Source: Acidimicrobiia bacterium
GTDB taxonomy: Bacteria; Actinomycetota; Acidimicrobiia; Spongiisociales; SHLN01
Direction of reading: 5' to 3'
NCBI GenBank assembly: GCA_004283105.1
Contig: SHLN01000159.1
Coordinates: forward strand, 1 to 6,083
Length of the DNA stretch: 6,083 bases
The position numbers were made by a program, and so were the translations under genes. Each line of letters opens with the position of its first letter. Position 1 is the first letter of the stretch. The notes below the pieces were generated by a model. It saw only the letters and a list, made by a program, of their open reading frames with translations. It did no database searches and had not been told where the DNA came from. This document shows, one piece after another, positions 4,724 to 6,083 of this stretch.

Positions 4724-5401
4724 ATGGCCGATGTCTCCGAGGTCTATCTAGAAACGTACCGGAGGTTCTCCGCTCTGGCGGCCGAGCTCACGTCCGACGA
4801 GCTGGCGATACCCGTCGTCGCCTGTCCGGGCTGGTCGGCCAAGGACACGATCGGACATGTAGCCGGTATCGCCGTCGACCTCGTCGCCGGCGAGGGAACG
4901 GTGTCTGCCTCCGACAGCACGGCCCGGCAGGTGGAGGAGCGTCGTGACCGGCCGATTGGGGCCGTGCTCGACGAATGGGCGGCGGCGATTGAACCGCTCG
5001 CCACGCTGCTGCGCGCCGCCGGATCGGGCCTCACCGCGGTCGCGATCGACCTGTGGTCGCACGAGCAGGACGTCCGCAACGCCATCAACCGGCCGGGAGG
5101 GCGCGATGCCCCCGGGCTGTGGCTCACCTTGAAGGCAGCCGTGTCGGCCGATCAGAAGGTGCGAGCGGCCGGGTTGGCTCCCATGCGCCTCGTCACCGGC
5201 GAGAAGATCTGGTTCATCGGCGACGGAGCCCGGGAAGGTGCCGATGTGATTCTCGAACTGGACCCGTACGAAGCAGCCCGGATGCTCATGGGTAGAAGAA
5301 CCTATGAGGAGATGGCCGCCTACCCGTGGGTGGGCGATTCCTCCCCCTACCTCCCGCTCATTCATCAATTCACCGTTCCCGAGCACCCACTCGGCGAATA
5401 G
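4724..5401 (+). CDS. Maleylpyruvate isomerase family, mycothiol-dependent (DinB-like) protein
   Basis: A 225-residue protein of the DinB/MDMPI fold. The N-terminal helical bundle carries the family hallmark CPGWSAKDTIGHVAGI (34-49), with metal-ligand candidate H45. The second hallmark is DLWSHEQDVR (109-118); D109 and H113 have the spacing of the Glu-x3-His metal pair of Corynebacterium maleylpyruvate isomerase, with Asp in place of Glu. The C-terminal part (about 155-225, including WFIGDGAREGADVILELDPYEAARMLMGRR) matches the usual small C-terminal domain of these proteins. Family members use mycothiol as cofactor for isomerisation or conjugation and are widespread in Actinobacteria. Most are uncharacterised, so the substrate is unknown and maleylpyruvate should not be assumed; no gentisate-pathway gene is present. 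It is cytosolic. The start is supported by AAAGGAG. The TAG stop overlaps the GTG start of the next gene by one base, indicating an operon. Confidence 0.88.
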   Translation: MADVSEVYLETYRRFSALAAELTSDELAIPVVACPGWSAKDTIGHVAGIAVDLVAGEGTVSASDSTARQVEERRDRPIGAVLDEWAAAIEPLATLLRAAGSGLTAVAIDLWSHEQDVRNAINRPGGRDAPGLWLTLKAAVSADQKVRAAGLAPMRLVTGEKIWFIGDGAREGADVILELDPYEAARMLMGRRTYEEMAAYPWVGDSSPYLPLIHQFTVPEHPLGE

Positions 5402-6024
5402 TGGTCTGGGCCGCGGTCGTCACAGTCCTCGGTTTGGCCGCGCTGCTCGCCTCCGAGCGGACCGGTTCCACCGCCAGACTCGTCGCCAAGCCCGTGGCGT
5501 CGGCCGGCTTCATTGCCGTGGCGGTGGCGGCCGGAGCGCTCGATACCGGGTTCGGGCGGTGGATGCTGGCAGCCCTCGTGCTCTCGGCCCTCGGTGACGT
5601 GTTCTTGCTCGGGTCGTCGGAGGCCAGGTTCCTCGGAGGGCTCGGCAGCTTCCTCACCGCCCATCTCGTCTACGGCATTGCGTTTCTCGTGCGCGGGGTA
5701 GCGGCGCCTGGATTGCTCGCCATCGTCCCGTTCGCCATCTTCGCCCGGCTCGTGTTGCGATGGCTGGGTCCCCATCTATCCGACCGGATGCGGGGACCGG
5801 ACGTCGCCTATGCCGTGGTGATATCGGTCATGGGCGTGTTGGCGGTGGCAACCGCCACCGATGTCTGGGACTGGCGGATTCCCGTCGGCGCCGTCATGTT
5901 CGTGATCTCCGACCTGGCCGTGGCCCGCGACAACTTCGTCGCCCCCGGCTTCACGAACCGGCTGTGGGGCCTACCCCTCTACTACGGCGGCCAGCTACTC
6001 CTCGCCTGGGCGGCCGGCGCGTAG
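5401..6024 (+). CDS. YhhN/TMEM86 family membrane protein (lysoplasmalogenase-like)
   Basis: With GTG at 5401 this is a 207-residue, strongly hydrophobic protein with roughly seven to eight membrane segments. Family features in order: a first membrane helix followed by AKP (29-31), SALGDVFLL (62-70), the conserved FLGGLGSFLTAHLVYGIAF stretch (77-95), YAVVISVMG (137-145), GAVMFVISDLAVA (163-175) and YYGGQLL (194-200). D66 and D171 are the conserved acidic residues. Eukaryotic and some bacterial relatives hydrolyse the vinyl-ether bond of lysoplasmalogen; bacterial function is often unproven. The start at 5401 is chosen because the TAG of the upstream gene and this GTG share a G, the typical coupling pattern, and because it places the first membrane helix at the amino end. 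A GTG at 5326 would add 25 polar residues and overlap the upstream gene by 76 nt. No separate Shine-Dalgarno sequence is seen, consistent with translational coupling. Confidence 0.85.
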   Translation: MVWAAVVTVLGLAALLASERTGSTARLVAKPVASAGFIAVAVAAGALDTGFGRWMLAALVLSALGDVFLLGSSEARFLGGLGSFLTAHLVYGIAFLVRGVAAPGLLAIVPFAIFARLVLRWLGPHLSDRMRGPDVAYAVVISVMGVLAVATATDVWDWRIPVGAVMFVISDLAVARDNFVAPGFTNRLWGLPLYYGGQLLLAWAAGA

Positions 6025-6041
6025 GGGTTGGGGTTGAGGGG
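6024..6041 (+). other. G-run tract (three GGGG runs)
   Basis: GGGG at 6024-6027, 6030-6033 and 6038-6041, followed by shorter GG runs, directly at and after the YhhN stop codon. A fourth G4 run is missing, so only a weak or three-plus-short-run quadruplex is possible in the transcript. Confidence 0.4.
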
Positions 6042-6058
6042 CGGTTGGCGGCGTTTGG

Positions 6059-6078
6059 TTGCCCACGGCTGCGGGCAA
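6059..6078 (+). terminator. Possible hairpin terminator after the isomerase-YhhN operon
   Basis: TTGCCC at 6059-6064 pairs with GGGCAA at 6073-6078 around an 8-nt loop. It lies 34 nt after the YhhN stop. Five bases remain before the window ends, so a downstream T-tract cannot be judged. Confidence 0.4.
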
Positions 6079-6083
6079 TACTG

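Noticed and set aside
4748..5386. A 212-codon minus-strand frame opposite the isomerase gene
   Set aside because: Mirror frame. The + strand has the CPGW and DLWSHEQD hallmarks and a good ribosome-binding site.
5326..5400. Upstream GTG start for the YhhN protein
   Set aside because: It would overlap the isomerase gene by 76 nt and add a polar, proline-rich tail before the first membrane helix. The stop-start overlap at 5401 is more natural.

Overview
This is a high-GC bacterial chromosomal segment, most likely from an actinobacterium, possibly an Acidimicrobiia-like lineage. The actinobacterial reading rests on three things: a mycothiol-dependent maleylpyruvate isomerase-family protein, a short-linker ABC-F protein of the type common in Actinobacteria, and TANNNT boxes placed 6-8 nt before start codons, as expected for leaderless transcripts. 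I see no transposase, integrase, phage, CRISPR, tRNA or rRNA gene. The six genes are ordinary housekeeping or accessory enzymes. The unusual part is the DNA between them.

Layout: 1-236 is a leader region with a hairpin-rich stretch of unknown identity and a 7-bp tandem array. 237-1835 (+) is an ABC-F ATPase. 1836-1907 is a convergent junction holding a second 7-bp array that folds back on a diverged inverted copy. 1908-3572 (-) is a response-regulator/thioredoxin-fold/thioredoxin-reductase-like fusion. 3573-3606 is a 34-bp divergent intergenic region with a TANNNT box 6 nt before each ATG. 3607-4023 (+) is a small VOC (glyoxalase-fold) protein. 4024-4162 is a convergent junction with three hairpins and two blocks of a third 7-bp repeat. 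4163-4552 (-) is a single-domain cupin. 4553-4723 is a divergent region with a chimeric 7-bp array. 4724-5401 (+) is a mycothiol-dependent maleylpyruvate isomerase-family protein, whose stop codon overlaps the start of a YhhN/lysoplasmalogenase-type membrane protein (5401-6024, +). The window ends with a G-rich stretch and a hairpin.

Biology: apart from the isomerase/YhhN pair, there is no clear pathway linking the genes. Several belong to redox, thiol or small-molecule detoxification families (CxxC-less TrxR-like flavoprotein, VOC protein, metal-binding cupin, mycothiol-linked enzyme). A shared stress or detoxification theme is only an inference.

The most interesting signal is a set of intergenic tandem repeats with different sequences but the same 7-bp period: GAGGGAC, CTCATAG, GGTCAAC/GTTGACC and a looser GCAGCNN. 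Four of the five intergenic regions carry them, and none lies inside a gene. At 4627-4669 the repeat switches from GTTGACC to AGGGACG without losing its 7-bp phase. A perfect 24-bp inverted copy of the GGTCAAC array flanks the cupin gene. This resembles the heptanucleotide short tandem repeats (STRRs) of filamentous cyanobacteria, but in a different type of genome.
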